From NCBI GenBank assembly GCA_027920525.1, contig CP115858.1:248001-312000 (forward strand): a stretch of DNA of 64,000 bases, given 5' to 3'. Position 1 is the stretch's first letter; the number at the start of each line of letters is the position of its first letter. A model generated the notes under the pieces. That model had not been told where the DNA came from. It saw nothing but the letters and a program-made list of their open reading frames with translations, and did no database searches. The translations under genes were made by a program, and so were the position numbers. Shown one piece after another: positions 55,094 to 63,021 of this stretch. The stretch comes from Chryseobacterium daecheongense (GTDB lineage Bacteria > Bacteroidota > Bacteroidia > Flavobacteriales > Weeksellaceae).

Positions 55094-56203
55094 ATGAAAC
55101 GTATTTTACTAGGTTTGGCGGCTCTTACCGCTGCCGGTCTGTCGGCGCAGAAGTCTGAGGGTACTTTAAAAAAAGCATTTCAGGATAAATTCTACATCGG
55201 AACGGCGATGAGTCTTCCCCAGATTGACGGTACAGATAAAAAAGCGGTAGCCATCATCAGAAACCAATTCAGCTCTATTGTTGCTGAAAACTGCATGAAA
55301 TCTATGTTCCTTCAGCCTCAGGAAGGGAAGTTCTTCTTTGACGATGCCGATAAATTTGTCGATTTTGGAATAAAAAACAAGATGTTCATCATCGGGCATA
55401 CGTTAGTCTGGCATTCGCAACTTCCAAAATGGTTTTTTACAGATAAAAATGGGAAGGATGTCTCTCCGGAAGTATTGAAACAACGCATGAAAAACCATAT
55501 TACAACGGTAGTTTCCCGTTACAAAGGGAAAGTAAAAGGATGGGATGTGGTGAATGAAGCCATTATGGAAGACGGAACCTACAGAAAAAGTAAATTTTAC
55601 GAAATCCTGGGTGAAGATTTTATTCCTTTGGCATTTCAGTATGCACAGGAAGCCGATCCCAATGCAGAACTATACTATAACGATTATAATGAATGGTATC
55701 CTGAAAAGGTAAAAGCAGTCATTACAATGGTTGAAAAGCTTAAATCAAAAGGTATCCGCATTGATGGGGTGGGAATGCAGTCTCACGTCGGGATGGATAA
55801 CCCTTCTATGGATGAGTATGAAAAAGCAATTGTAGATTATTCCAATGCCGGAGTTAAAGTTAATATAACAGAACTGGAAATAAGTGCGCTGCCTTCTCCG
55901 TGGGGAAGCTCTGCCAATGTTTCGGATACCTTTGCCTATCAGAAAGAAATGAATCCTTACACCAAAGGTCTTCCCAAGGAAGTAGAAGCGAAATGGGAAA
56001 AGCGCTATCTTGATTTCTTTGGTTTGTTTTTGAAACATAAAGACAAAATAAGAAGAGTAACCTTATGGGGTGTTACCGATAAGCAATCCTGGAAAAACGA
56101 TTTCCCAGTGAAAGGAAGAACTGATTACCCGTTACTTTTTGACAGGAAAGACCAGGAGAAACCAGTAGTACAAAAAATAATAAAATTGGCAGAGAAAAAC
56201 TAA
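55094..56203 (+). CDS. GH10 endo-beta-1,4-xylanase
   Basis: 369 residues, signal peptide 1-19 (AGLSA|Q). A single GH10 barrel without binding modules: FYIGTAMS, FSSIVAENCMKSMFLQPQEGKFFFDDAD, GHTLVWHSQLPKWFF, acid/base E155 in WDVVNEAI, YYNDYN, GVGMQSHVGM and nucleophile E260 in VNITELEIS, then RVTLWGVTDKQSW. Cleaves the xylan backbone, tolerating substitutions and producing short branched oligosaccharides that GH67 and the cytosolic GH43 can process. 10 nt after the symporter gene and 22 nt before GH43. Confidence 0.96.
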   Translation: MKRILLGLAALTAAGLSAQKSEGTLKKAFQDKFYIGTAMSLPQIDGTDKKAVAIIRNQFSSIVAENCMKSMFLQPQEGKFFFDDADKFVDFGIKNKMFIIGHTLVWHSQLPKWFFTDKNGKDVSPEVLKQRMKNHITTVVSRYKGKVKGWDVVNEAIMEDGTYRKSKFYEILGEDFIPLAFQYAQEADPNAELYYNDYNEWYPEKVKAVITMVEKLKSKGIRIDGVGMQSHVGMDNPSMDEYEKAIVDYSNAGVKVNITELEISALPSPWGSSANVSDTFAYQKEMNPYTKGLPKEVEAKWEKRYLDFFGLFLKHKDKIRRVTLWGVTDKQSWKNDFPVKGRTDYPLLFDRKDQEKPVVQKIIKLAEKN

Positions 56204-56224
56204 AATCAATAGAATTTTTACTTA

Positions 56225-57199
56225 ATGAAAAAATCAAAATATTTATTCCCGGAAGATTATATGGCAGACCCTTCCGTTCACGTTTTTGAAGATAAAATCT
56301 ATATCTATCCCTCTCATGACCGCGAAAGCGGAATTGAAGAAAACGATAACGGGGATCACTTTGATATGAATGATTATCATGTTTTCTCAATGGATGATGT
56401 GGACAATGGAGAAATTAAAGATCATGGCGTAGTACTTTCGGTAAAAGATATTCCATGGGCGGGAAGACAGCTGTGGGATTGTGATGTTGCGTTCAAAGAC
56501 GGTAAATATTATATGTACTTTCCTCTGAAGGATCAGAATGATATCTTCAGAATCGGGGTTGCTGTGAGCGACAAACCTTACGGGCCTTTCATTCCTGAAA
56601 AGCATCCGATGATGGGCAGTTACAGCATCGATCCGTGCATTTTTGAAGATAACGGAAAATATTATATGTATTTCGGAGGAATCTGGGGCGGACAATTACA
56701 GCGTTACAGAGATAATAAAGCGCTTGAATCTCCTGTAATTCCAGAAAATGATGAACCCGCAATCCAATCAAAGGTAGCTTTGCTGAGCGATGATATGCTT
56801 GAATTTGCTGAAGCACCTAAAGACGTTGTCATCATTGATGAAAACGGAAAACCACTGCTTCATGGAGATAAACACCGCTTTTTTGAAGCATCATGGATGC
56901 ATCAGTACAACGGGAAATATTATTTTTCTTATTCCACAGGAGACACCCACCTGATTTGCTATGCAACCGGGGATAATCCTTACGGGCCGTTTACTTTTCA
57001 GGGTGAAATTCTTACTCCGGTGGTAGGATGGACTACTCATCATAGTATTGTGGAATTCAAAGGGAAATGGTATTTGTTTTTCCATGATTCTGTTCCGAGT
57101 GGCGGCAAAACATGGTTGAGAAGTATGAAAGTGATTGAACTGGAATACGATCAGGAAGGGAAAATCAAGACGATTGAAGGTCTGGAAGACCAATCATAG
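56225..57199 (+). CDS. Cytoplasmic GH43 beta-xylosidase/alpha-L-arabinofuranosidase
   Basis: 324 residues, single propeller, no signal peptide (starts MKKSKYLFPEDYMADPSV). Base D15, modulator D136 in YSIDPCIF and acid E221 in HRFFEASWMHQYNGKYYFSYS are visible. The YIYPSHDRESGIEENDNGDHFDMNDYHVFS segment is typical of the compact GH43_1-type xylosidases. It is one of two GH43 kinds in the window and the only one expected in the cytoplasm, so it likely hydrolyses xylo-oligosaccharides brought in by the neighbouring GPH symporter. 27 nt before GH67. Confidence 0.92.
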   Translation: MKKSKYLFPEDYMADPSVHVFEDKIYIYPSHDRESGIEENDNGDHFDMNDYHVFSMDDVDNGEIKDHGVVLSVKDIPWAGRQLWDCDVAFKDGKYYMYFPLKDQNDIFRIGVAVSDKPYGPFIPEKHPMMGSYSIDPCIFEDNGKYYMYFGGIWGGQLQRYRDNKALESPVIPENDEPAIQSKVALLSDDMLEFAEAPKDVVIIDENGKPLLHGDKHRFFEASWMHQYNGKYYFSYSTGDTHLICYATGDNPYGPFTFQGEILTPVVGWTTHHSIVEFKGKWYLFFHDSVPSGGKTWLRSMKVIELEYDQEGKIKTIEGLEDQS

Positions 57200-57226
57200 T
57201 TATCTTTAATAATTTAAAATTTTTCA

Positions 57227-59260
57227 ATGCGATATCTGAGACTCAACATTCTATTTTTTCTGATCATGCCGTTACTGGCCTTCGCGGAGGACGGAAATCA
57301 GCTATGGCTCCGGTTTCCTGCCAAAAACGGAATATCGGCAGATAAAATTACTTCCAAAGGGAACAGTCCCACGCTGAACATTGCCAGAAAAGAGCTGAGC
57401 AGCCACTGGCAGGGGCAGGCGGTGGAACTTCGTACAGAAAACAAAGAGAAAAATATGAAAGACGGTTACAAAATTGTTTCCACCCCTGAAAAAATCGTTA
57501 TTTCTGCAGGGAAAGAAATAGGATTGTTGTATGGAGTCTATCATATTTTGCGATTACAGCAGATAAAAGCCGACCTGTCTCACTTAAACAGTATTGAAAA
57601 GCCATCATACGATGTAAGGATTCTGAATCATTGGGATAATCTGGACGGAAGCATTGAGAGAGGATATGCCGGAAGATCGCTTTGGAAATGGGAAGATCTG
57701 CCCGGGAAAATTTCTCCGCGCTATGAAGAATACGCGAGAGCGAATGCTTCTGTAGGAATCAATTCCGTTGTTTTGAATAATGTGAATGCATCGCCCAATA
57801 TGCTTAGGGAAGATTATCTTAAGAAAGTCAAAGTTCTGGCTGATATTTTCAGGCCTTATGGTATCAAGGTATATCTTTCCGTGAATTTTTCTTCCCCCAA
57901 AGTGCTTGGCGGATTGCAAAATTCAGATCCATTGAATAAGGATGTACAAAAGTGGTGGAAAAATAAAGCTGCTGAAATTTATAAGTTAATTCCCGATTTC
58001 GGTGGATTTTTGGTGAAAGCCAATTCCGAAGGGCAGCCGGGTCCTCAGGATTACGGAAGAACCCATGCAGACGGAGCCAATATGATGGCTGATGCCCTGA
58101 AACCTTACCATGGAATCGTGATGTGGAGAGCATTTGTCTACAGTCCGAGCAAAGACGACAGAGCCAAACAGGCTTATCTGGAATTTGTTCCTCTGGATGG
58201 TAAATTCAGGGATAATGTGATTATTCAGATTAAAAACGGTCCGGTTGATTTTCAGCCCCGCGAAGCGTTTAATCCACTTTTTGGAGCATTAAGAAAAACT
58301 TCCGAAATGGTAGAATTTCAGATTACACAGGAATACCTGGGCATTTCAAATCATTTGGTTTATTTGGCTCCATTATTCAAGGAAACACTGGAAAGTGATA
58401 CTTACTCGGACGGTCAGGGATCTACGATTGCTAAAATAACAGACGGTACGTTAAGACCCGCAAAATTGACAGCCATTTCAGCTGTTGCCAATATCGGAGA
58501 AGATACCAACTGGACAGGGCATCATTTTGCACAGGCCAACTGGTATGCCTTCGGAAGATTAGCATGGAACCATCAGCTGAGTTCAGAGCAGATTGCGGAT
58601 GAATGGATTAAAATGACCTTCACAGACAATCAGAAATTCCTGGATCCAATAAAGGAAATCATGCTTTCTTCCAGGGAAACTGCTGTGGATTATATGATGC
58701 CTTTGGGACTTCACCATATTTTTGCAGGCGGACATCACTATGGGCCAGAGCCATGGGGAGATTATAAAGGCGGAAGACCGGACTGGTCACCTGTCTATTA
58801 TCATCAAGCTGATGCTCAGGGATTGGGCTTTAACAGAACAAAAACAGGAAGTAATGCTGTTTCGCAATATTTTCCACCATTGAATGAAAGGTATGGGAAT
58901 ATCTCAACCTGTCCGGAAAATCTTATCCTGTGGTTTCATCATGTTCCGTGGGATTATACAATGAAAGACGGAAAAACACTGTGGGATGAGCTGTGCTATA
59001 CGTATGATTCCGGAGTAAAAAAAGTAAGGGACTATCAGAAAGTATGGGATAAGATGGAACCTTATATAGATGAACAAAGATTTGCTGATGTTCAGTCAAA
59101 ACTCAAGATTCAGTCAAAAGATGCAGTCTGGTGGAAGGATGCCTGCCTGCTGTATTTCCAGACTTTTTCCAAAAAACCGATTCCTTATGACATCGAACGC
59201 CCTGTTCACGAATTGGAAGATCTGAAAAAAATTAAATTGAATATGGGACATCATAATTAA
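57227..59260 (+). CDS. GH67 alpha-glucuronidase
   Basis: 677 residues, signal peptide about 1-20 (MPLLAFA|E). GH67 motifs: YGVYHILRLQQ, VRILNHWDNLDGSIERGYAGRSLWKW, YARANASVGINSVVLNNVNA, GGFLVKANSEGQPGPQDYGRTHADGANMMADAL, VIIQIKNGPVDFQPREAFNPLFGAL, TNWTGHHFAQANWYAFGRLAWN and MPLGLHHIFAGGHHYGPEPW. Releases 4-O-methylglucuronic acid from the non-reducing terminal xylose of xylo-oligosaccharides, complementing the GH115 enzyme that acts on internal substitutions. Last gene of the GH127/146 run. Confidence 0.97.
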   Translation: MRYLRLNILFFLIMPLLAFAEDGNQLWLRFPAKNGISADKITSKGNSPTLNIARKELSSHWQGQAVELRTENKEKNMKDGYKIVSTPEKIVISAGKEIGLLYGVYHILRLQQIKADLSHLNSIEKPSYDVRILNHWDNLDGSIERGYAGRSLWKWEDLPGKISPRYEEYARANASVGINSVVLNNVNASPNMLREDYLKKVKVLADIFRPYGIKVYLSVNFSSPKVLGGLQNSDPLNKDVQKWWKNKAAEIYKLIPDFGGFLVKANSEGQPGPQDYGRTHADGANMMADALKPYHGIVMWRAFVYSPSKDDRAKQAYLEFVPLDGKFRDNVIIQIKNGPVDFQPREAFNPLFGALRKTSEMVEFQITQEYLGISNHLVYLAPLFKETLESDTYSDGQGSTIAKITDGTLRPAKLTAISAVANIGEDTNWTGHHFAQANWYAFGRLAWNHQLSSEQIADEWIKMTFTDNQKFLDPIKEIMLSSRETAVDYMMPLGLHHIFAGGHHYGPEPWGDYKGGRPDWSPVYYHQADAQGLGFNRTKTGSNAVSQYFPPLNERYGNISTCPENLILWFHHVPWDYTMKDGKTLWDELCYTYDSGVKKVRDYQKVWDKMEPYIDEQRFADVQSKLKIQSKDAVWWKDACLLYFQTFSKKPIPYDIERPVHELEDLKKIKLNMGHHN

Positions 59261-59307
59261 AAAAATGAGGCCGTTCTTTTTCCGGATCGGAAAGAAGAGC
59301 GGCCTCA
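59259..59307 (-). terminator. Long hairpin terminator between convergent genes
   Basis: TGAGGCCG...TCCG (59266-59284) pairs with CGGAAAG...CGGCCTCA (59288-59307), a nearly continuous GC-containing stem. The A run at 59259-59265 gives a U run in leftward transcription, so it mainly terminates the minus-strand gene 59375-59971. The strong stem may also stop transcripts coming from GH67. Confidence 0.8.
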
Positions 59308-59374
59308 AATAATAATAGCTATGTAAAATTTTAAATCCAAATAATTGGAATGAATGATCTTTAAATGTAGCGGG

Positions 59375-59971
59375 TTATCTAAGGGAAATTATTTTATTAA
59401 AAATATTTCCGTTTTCTTCAACCTGGATGATATATTGGTTGGCTGTTTGTGGGTTAAGATTAAAGGTAATATCTACATTGCCGTCAGCATATTCTCTGGT
59501 GGATGTATAATACGTCGTATTGGATAGATCATATACTGAAATATTTACGGGACCCTTTACATCCGACATATGCAGCTTGGCCATATTACCGGAAATGGTA
59601 TATTCAGGCTTATTGATTGAGCTCACAGGCTTTTTTTCCACTTCCATTACATTATCGGAACTGATTTGTATTTTATACTTCTCTATCTTCATTTCTGATT
59701 CTGCTACCAGATAATAAGTTCCGGGTTCAAAGCTTTGAAAATCATATGTTTTCATTACATGGCTCCCATCCGTAAGATTTTCGGAGAATAGTTCATCATG
59801 TGCACTGTTATAAACAAAAACAGATACGCTTCTGGCGTTCGACAGCTCAAAATTTAATGTTTTGGCTTGTACGTTTCCAAAGGAAAGGGAAAAATCTCTA
59901 TCCTTACTCATTACATTTGCTGAAAACAACAAGGCTCCTGCAAAAAATACGGCTTTTAATAATGTGCTCAT
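59375..59971 (-). CDS. Secreted protein of unknown function with two T9SS-CTD-like beta-sandwich repeats
   Basis: 198 residues, signal peptide about 1-22 (ANVMS|K). Two repeats of about 80-90 residues are visible. Repeat A: SVSVFVYNSAHDELFSENL..., FEPGTYYLVAESEMKIEKYKIQIS. Repeat B: VNISVYDLSNTTYYTSTREY..., TANQYIIQVEENGNIFNKIISLR. Each has the pattern 'V.V.VY....', 'G.Y/QYI..V.' and a closing lysine-rich strand, like the DUF3244/T9SS C-terminal-domain fold. No enzyme motif. It lies alone, divergent from the AraC gene. Function not known. Confidence 0.75.
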   Translation of the reverse strand: MSTLLKAVFFAGALLFSANVMSKDRDFSLSFGNVQAKTLNFELSNARSVSVFVYNSAHDELFSENLTDGSHVMKTYDFQSFEPGTYYLVAESEMKIEKYKIQISSDNVMEVEKKPVSSINKPEYTISGNMAKLHMSDVKGPVNISVYDLSNTTYYTSTREYADGNVDITFNLNPQTANQYIIQVEENGNIFNKIISLR

Positions 59972-59998
59972 GGGTTAAGGCTTTTAGGATTAATACTG

Positions 59999-60006
59999 CA
60001 AAGCTA
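59999..60006 (-). promoter_or_regulatory. -7 promoter box for the small secreted protein (TAGCTTTG)
   Basis: On the minus strand TAGCTTTG matches TAnnTTTG, 27 nt upstream of the ATG of the 59375-59971 gene. Confidence 0.5.
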
Positions 60007-60093
60007 GGGCACCAATAATTCTCAGGCTATAATTAAATTTTCATATTTATGTGCTATATTAACCTTGTTTAATGATATTAGTATATTATTTGT

Positions 60094-60101
60094 TAATTTT
60101 G
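60094..60101 (+). promoter_or_regulatory. -7 promoter box for the AraC-family gene (TAATTTTG)
   Basis: Exact TAnnTTTG match, 26 nt before ATG 60128. This placement also argues against translation starting at the upstream in-frame TTG (60065), which would lie 5' of the probable transcription start. Confidence 0.55.
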
Positions 60102-60127
60102 CATATGAAATTATTTGTATTTGGCCT

Positions 60128-61000
60128 ATGAAACATGTAAATCCTTCTTTTGAGGCGGTAAGACCTACTATAGGAAGCAGCTTTACCAGCCTTAAATTTC
60201 TGACTAATGAGAATATAAAATCACATGTCTGGCATTACCATCCCGAGGTTGAGTTGATTTTTGTATGCAAAGGTTCCGGGAAAAGACAGATTGGAAGTAG
60301 TATCACTTATTTTTCAGAAGGAGATCTTGTACTTATAGGAAGCAATCTACCGCATTGCGGACTCACCAATGAAAGTACGCATAATGAGTATGAAATGGTT
60401 ATTCAGTTCAAACCTGATTTTTTAGGAGAACCTATCTGGGACATACCGGAAATGCAAAGGATTTCTTCTTTGCTTGAAAAATCAAAAGCAGGTATTGTAT
60501 TTGGGGAGGATGTGAAAAAAAGAATCGGGAAAGAGATTGTTGAGATGCATGAAGCTTCCTCTTTGGACAGATTATGCAGATTTTTAAAAATATTGGATGA
60601 ATTGGCTGTTACTCAGGATTACAGGATTTTAAATGCGGGAAAATATTACCTTCAGACACAGATTGAAGATAATGAAAGAATCAATCTTATATTCAATTAC
60701 GTCAAAGATCATTTTAAAGAAGCCATAACCCTGGAAGAAATGGCTGATCTTGCCAATATGAAAGTACCGTCTTTTTGCCGTTATTTTAAAAAAATCACAA
60801 ATAAGACCTTTACACAGTTTGTTAACGAATACAGAATTACCCATGCCCTCAAGCTTCTTGCTGAACAGCCTTTAAGCATTACAGAAGTCTGCTTTGAATC
60901 CGGATTTAATAATTTCAGTTATTTTAATAAAACGTTTAAGGAATACATCCAAAAAAGTCCTTCTCAATACAGGAAAGAGTTTAATTATTTCATGGAATAA
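60128..61000 (+). CDS. AraC-family transcriptional regulator with N-terminal cupin
   Basis: 290 residues from ATG 60128; an in-frame TTG at 60065 is rejected because the promoter box lies after it. N-terminal sugar-binding cupin: HVWHYHPEVELIFVCKGSGKRQIG, YFSEGDLVLIGSNLPHCGLTN. The C-terminal about 100 residues contain two helix-turn-helix units: ITLEEMADLANMKVPSFCRYFKKITNKTFTQFVNEYRI and ITEVCFESGFNNFSYFNKTFKEYIQKSPSQYRKEF, the AraC signature. It is likely to sense a sugar and control neighbouring genes, but no direct target is visible. It is divergent from the small secreted protein gene and 92 nt upstream of the transaldolase gene. Confidence 0.92.
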   Translation: MKHVNPSFEAVRPTIGSSFTSLKFLTNENIKSHVWHYHPEVELIFVCKGSGKRQIGSSITYFSEGDLVLIGSNLPHCGLTNESTHNEYEMVIQFKPDFLGEPIWDIPEMQRISSLLEKSKAGIVFGEDVKKRIGKEIVEMHEASSLDRLCRFLKILDELAVTQDYRILNAGKYYLQTQIEDNERINLIFNYVKDHFKEAITLEEMADLANMKVPSFCRYFKKITNKTFTQFVNEYRITHALKLLAEQPLSITEVCFESGFNNFSYFNKTFKEYIQKSPSQYRKEFNYFME

Positions 61001-61052
61001 TTTTTAGCAAAACAATAAAAAAGTGTAATCATATGATGATTTATTAAAATAT

Positions 61053-61071
61053 AAGTGTAATTTTAACACTT
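61053..61071. promoter_or_regulatory. Putative AraR operator before transaldolase-galK-galT
   Basis: AAGTGT-AATTTTA-ACACTT: both half-sites are exact complements, the best palindrome of the five. It ends 21 nt before the transaldolase ATG. An isolated AAGTGTAATC half-site lies 32 nt upstream at 61021. Confidence 0.7.
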
Positions 61072-61092
61072 ATAAAATAACAATCACTTTTT

Positions 61093-61746
61093 ATGAAATT
61101 TTTTATTGACACTGCCAATCTGGCGATGATAGAAGAAGCCCATGCCCTTGGAGTTCTTGACGGAGTAACCACCAACCCTTCGCTGATGGCGAAAGAGGGG
61201 ATTTCCGGAAAACAAAACATACACCAACACTATCTTGATATCTGCAACATTGTGGATGGCGATGTAAGTGCTGAAGTTTTAGGAATTACTTTTGAAGAAA
61301 TGGTTAAGGAAGGTGAAGAGCTTGCTGCACTACATCCGAGAATTGTTGTAAAAGTACCCATGACTCAAGATGGGATTAAAGCCATCCGCTATTTTTCTGA
61401 AAAGGGAATAAAGACCAACTGTACGCTTGTATTCTCTTCCGGACAGGCATTGCTGGCTGCCAAGGCAGGAGCCACCTATGTTTCTCCGTTTCTGGGAAGA
61501 CTGGATGATGTCTCTACGGACGGCCTTCATCTGATATCGGAAATCCGGGAGATTTATGACAATTATGCTTTTCAGACACAGATCCTTGCTGCTTCAGTCC
61601 GACACAGCATGCATATTATCAATTGTGCAAAGATTGGTGCTGATGTGGTAACGTGTCCTTTGGCTCCTATACTTTCTCTTCTTAAACATCCGCTTACAGA
61701 TTCAGGATTAGACCAGTTTATTAAAGATTCACAAAAAATGAAATAA
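61093..61746 (+). CDS. tal: Transaldolase (TalC/fructose-6-phosphate aldolase-like subfamily)
   Basis: 217 residues, the short TalB3/TalC-type length. [34 protein letters not shown], Schiff-base K87 in [43 protein letters not shown], and [12 protein letters not shown] are classic. It exchanges dihydroxyacetone units between sedoheptulose 7-phosphate and glyceraldehyde 3-phosphate in the pentose phosphate pathway, needed for xylulose 5-phosphate made by AraD. Its promoter region has a putative AraR operator. Fructose-6-phosphate aldolase activity is a possible alternative. Confidence 0.93.
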   Translation: MKFFIDTANLAMIEEAHALGVLDGVTTNPSLMAKEGISGKQNIHQHYLDICNIVDGDVSAEVLGITFEEMVKEGEELAALHPRIVVKVPMTQDGIKAIRYFSEKGIKTNCTLVFSSGQALLAAKAGATYVSPFLGRLDDVSTDGLHLISEIREIYDNYAFQTQILAASVRHSMHIINCAKIGADVVTCPLAPILSLLKHPLTDSGLDQFIKDSQKMK

Positions 61747-61749
61747 GAT

Positions 61750-61811
61750 TGGGCATAAAAAGTATAACTTCTCTATTAAAATTCAGTAGTTTTATACTTT
61801 AGATGAGCCCA
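61750..61811. terminator. Imperfect inverted repeat between tal and galK
   Basis: TGGGC (61750-61754) with AAAAAGTATAACT to its right pairs with AGTTTTATACTTT...GCCCA (61787-61811), allowing a few bulges. It starts 4 nt after the tal stop. It may terminate or attenuate transcription so that galK-galT are expressed at a lower level than tal. Confidence 0.5.
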
Positions 61812-61836
61812 GATCTGTTGATCAAATGAGATTGAT

Positions 61837-63021
61837 ATGCAGGAACAGTTAATCAACCCAACCATACAAAAGTTTAGGACCGAATTCAAAGCAGAACCTG
61901 AACACATCTTCCTTTCTCCCGGGAGAATTAATATTATCGGTGAGCATGTAGACTATAGCGACGGTTTTGTATTACCTGCTGCCATAGATAAATACATTTG
62001 TTTTGCCGTCCGCAAGCTGCCACAGTCTAATTTTTGTACCATCATAGCCAAAGACCTCGGAGAAGAATATACATTTGATGTCACAATAGAGGTAAAACCT
62101 GTACCGCAAATGTGGATGAACTATATTCTGGGCGTTTTCAGCCAGTTGCAGAAGTCAGAAAACCAGTTTTGCGGAATGGAAATTGTCTTCAGTAGTACCA
62201 TTCCAATGGGATCCGGACTTTCTTCTTCGGCAGCCCTTGAATGTGGCTTTGCCTATATCCTCAATGGACTTTTTGACCTTCATCTCACCAAGAAAGAAAT
62301 CGCGGTGATCGGGCAAAAATCAGAACATACTTTTGCAGGAGTTCAGTGCGGAATTATGGATCAGTTTGCCTCCGTTTTCGGAAAGGAAAATAAGGTCATT
62401 ATGCTCGACTGTAATTCTTTGGAGCATCAATATTTTGATGCCGACCTTAAAGGATACAGCCTGCTGCTTTTTGACAGCTGTGTAAAGCATAGTCATCTGA
62501 CATCCGGCTATAACGAAAGACGTAGAGATGTAGAACACGGGAAAAAAGTCTTATGGAAAAATTTCCCTGAGATTGAAAAATTCCGTGATTTTACATTGTC
62601 TATGCTTGATCATACAAAGGAAGAAATGGGAGATATTTCATACAAAAGATGTCTCTATCTGTTGAAAGAAATCCGAAGAGTAGAAATGGCGGCCAAAGCA
62701 ATTTCGGAAGGAAATATTGAATATCTGGGAACACTTCTCACGGAAACTCATACGGGGCTGTCCACTGAATTTGAGGTCAGTTGCATTGAACTTGATTTTT
62801 TGGTTGAAAACACATTGCAAAAGGAAGGGGTGCTGGGAGCAAGAATCATGGGAGGCGGCTTTGGGGGCTGCAGCATCAACCTGATTCAGGAAAACAGAGC
62901 TGAAGAAGTGATTAAAGCCATCAGTGAAAAATATCTTGAACATTTTAATATTCAGATGAAAGTGTATCAAGTTAAAATTTCAGACGGGATAAAAGAATAC
63001 ACCAATGAATACATCATTTGA
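61837..63021 (+). CDS. galK: Galactokinase
   Basis: 394 residues, GHMP kinase family. Galactokinase signature LSPGRINIIGEHVDYSDGFVLPAAI at about residues 27-51, ATP-binding IPMGSGLSSSAALECGFAY, QKSEHTFAGVQCGIMDQFASVFG with the catalytic Asp, and the C-terminal GARIMGGGFGGCSINLI. Phosphorylates galactose to galactose 1-phosphate. The last 17 nt overlap galT (63005-63021). The partner genes GH27 and possibly GH97 at the left side of the window could supply galactose. Confidence 0.97.
   Translation: MQEQLINPTIQKFRTEFKAEPEHIFLSPGRINIIGEHVDYSDGFVLPAAIDKYICFAVRKLPQSNFCTIIAKDLGEEYTFDVTIEVKPVPQMWMNYILGVFSQLQKSENQFCGMEIVFSSTIPMGSGLSSSAALECGFAYILNGLFDLHLTKKEIAVIGQKSEHTFAGVQCGIMDQFASVFGKENKVIMLDCNSLEHQYFDADLKGYSLLLFDSCVKHSHLTSGYNERRRDVEHGKKVLWKNFPEIEKFRDFTLSMLDHTKEEMGDISYKRCLYLLKEIRRVEMAAKAISEGNIEYLGTLLTETHTGLSTEFEVSCIELDFLVENTLQKEGVLGARIMGGGFGGCSINLIQENRAEEVIKAISEKYLEHFNIQMKVYQVKISDGIKEYTNEYII

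Noticed and set aside
60065..60127. TTG start for the AraC-family regulator
   Set aside because: A good -7 box (60094-60101) lies inside this extension, and ATG 60128 gives the normal cupin start.
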